Shown here one piece after another: positions 6,003-6,618 of a stretch of 6,618 bases of DNA. Source of the DNA: CAYJFX01 sp964370315 (GTDB taxonomy: Bacteria; Spirochaetota; Spirochaetia; Treponematales; Treponemataceae); the NCBI GenBank assembly GCA_964370315.1, contig CAYJIS010000067.1, forward strand, positions 1-6,618, written 5' to 3'. Position 1 is the first letter of the stretch. Every line of letters starts with the position of its first letter. The notes below the pieces were generated by a model that worked only from the letters and a program-made list of their open reading frames with translations, did no database searches and was not told the DNA's origin. The position numbers were made by a program, and so were the translations under genes.

Positions 6003-6188
6003 ATTATGCATCCTTATTAGAAAAATTGATTCAGAATGGTAGTTAGTATATACAGCTTTGAAGACAGAAAATCTATTTATTAGAATGGATTCCCTTATTA
6101 AAAATTAAAACTTTTGATTTCTCTCTAAACAAGATTTCTTTCATTTTCGTTTGCCGTTGTTTTTTTTATGAACAAAGATGGCATTGAG
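6003..6188. other. AT-rich non-coding stretch between terminator and next promoter
   Basis: Together with the terminator and promoter regions this belongs to a gene-free gap of about 320 nt (5948-6269). I see no convincing open frame with a ribosome binding site, no tRNA-like fold and no strong hairpin. TTATTAGAA occurs twice (6014-6022 and 6077-6085), which is unremarkable at this base composition. A T-run at 6159-6167 precedes an ATG at 6168 that I reject as a start. Confidence 0.5.
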
Positions 6189-6217
6189 TTGACAGTACAG
6201 AATTTAAATGATATGTT
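6189..6217 (+). promoter_or_regulatory. Promoter of the ExbB-like gene
   Basis: TTGACA (6189-6194) is followed after 17 nt by TATGTT (6212-6217). Transcription would begin near 6224, about 45 nt before the ATG at 6270. A small inverted repeat TGTTA-GTTT-TAACA (6220-6233) sits at the predicted start and could be a regulator site, though it is short. Confidence 0.5.
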
Positions 6218-6269
6218 TGTGTTAGTTTTAACAAACTTTATAGATTTAAAACCACTAAAAGGGAAGTGT

Positions 6270-6618
6270 ATGAGTATTATGCAACAAATAATTAGTTTTA
6301 TTAATCAAGGTGGGATAATCAGTTGGATTCTCGTGGGAATGTATTTTTTAATAATGACCGTTACAGTAGAACGAATAATATTTTTTTACAGGAGCAAGTG
6401 TGATTATTCTAAACTTGAAATTCTTTTATACTCCTCTACCGTGAATTCTGCACCTGAATTGTTAAAAAATGTATATGTCGTAAAGCATAGAGAATCGCAA
6501 ATAATTTCAATGCTTTCTCTGTATATTAATGATAGAGAGTTAGGTGAAAAAGCTTTCAACGAAGCTATAGACAGAAAAGGCTTTAAACTTGTTGCAGAAA
6601 TGGAACGCCATTTATGGA
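6270..6618 (+). CDS. MotA/TolQ/ExbB-family proton channel protein, N-terminal part
   Basis: The gene runs off the right edge; 116 residues are visible. They match the start of ExbB/TolQ proteins: a short N-terminal helix (MQQIISFINQGG), one membrane segment about 15-34 ending in the family's ERII turn (Glu34-Arg35), then a basic, helical cytoplasmic region with conserved-looking Glu residues and EMERHLW at 110-116, just where the family normally enters its second membrane segment and the APLLGLLGTV block, which lie beyond the window. Such proteins form a pentameric channel with ExbD/TolR and couple proton flow to work in the periplasm or outer membrane. An AAAGGGA lies 5 nt before ATG 6270. 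The frame is open further upstream to an ATG at 6168, but that lies before the predicted promoter, so 6270 is chosen. ExbD/TonB-like partners would be expected downstream. Confidence 0.75.
   Translation, partial: MSIMQQIISFINQGGIISWILVGMYFLIMTVTVERIIFFYRSKCDYSKLEILLYSSTVNSAPELLKNVYVVKHRESQIISMLSLYINDRELGEKAFNEAIDRKGFKLVAEMERHLW

Noticed and set aside
6168..6269. In-frame ATG at 6168 giving a 34-residue N-terminal extension of the ExbB-like protein
   Set aside because: It follows a T-run without a ribosome binding site and lies upstream of the predicted promoter. The ATG at 6270 has AAAGGGA at good spacing and matches the usual N terminus of the family.

Overview
The window is AT-rich DNA with strong AGGAG-type ribosome binding sites and sigma-A-like promoters (TTGACA/TATACT, TTGACT/TAAACT). 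It carries a lipoprotein that is a large extracytoplasmic flavin reductase. These features suggest an anaerobic, low-GC, Firmicutes/Clostridia-like bacterium. The ExbB/TolQ-type gene at the right edge is commoner in bacteria with an outer membrane, so a diderm Firmicute or another low-GC diderm anaerobe cannot be excluded. No rRNA, tRNA, mobile element or CRISPR array was seen.

Left part, plus strand (3-1917): the tail of a small membrane protein is followed by an L-2-amino-thiazoline-4-carboxylate (ATC) hydrolase-family protein and, 15 nt later, a class I SAM-dependent methyltransferase of the leucine carboxyl methyltransferase (LCM) type. The last two look like one transcription unit. The hydrolase probably starts upstream of its first ATG, at a non-AUG codon behind a good Shine-Dalgarno sequence.

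Middle part, minus strand (1962-3626): two unrelated-looking metallo-beta-lactamase (MBL) fold hydrolases lie in tandem and converge on the methyltransferase. Each has its own recognisable promoter, and each promoter overlaps a perfect inverted repeat: 11 bp arms for the upstream gene and 8 bp arms for the downstream gene. The two repeats differ, which points to two repressors or control inputs.

Right part, plus strand (3676-6618): a divergently transcribed 739-residue lipoprotein has an N-terminal fumarate-reductase-type FAD domain and a C-terminal FMN-binding domain with a covalent flavinylation motif. It is a monocistronic unit with its own promoter and a strong rho-independent terminator. 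After a non-coding gap with a good promoter comes the N-terminal part of a MotA/TolQ/ExbB proton-channel protein, cut by the window edge.

The most distinctive gene is the FAD/FMN lipoprotein, very likely a terminal reductase working outside the cytoplasmic membrane on an unidentified, probably unsaturated, electron acceptor. The small enzymes to its left (thiazoline hydrolase family, methyltransferase, two MBL hydrolases) could serve small-molecule modification or detoxification, but nothing in the window fixes their substrates.
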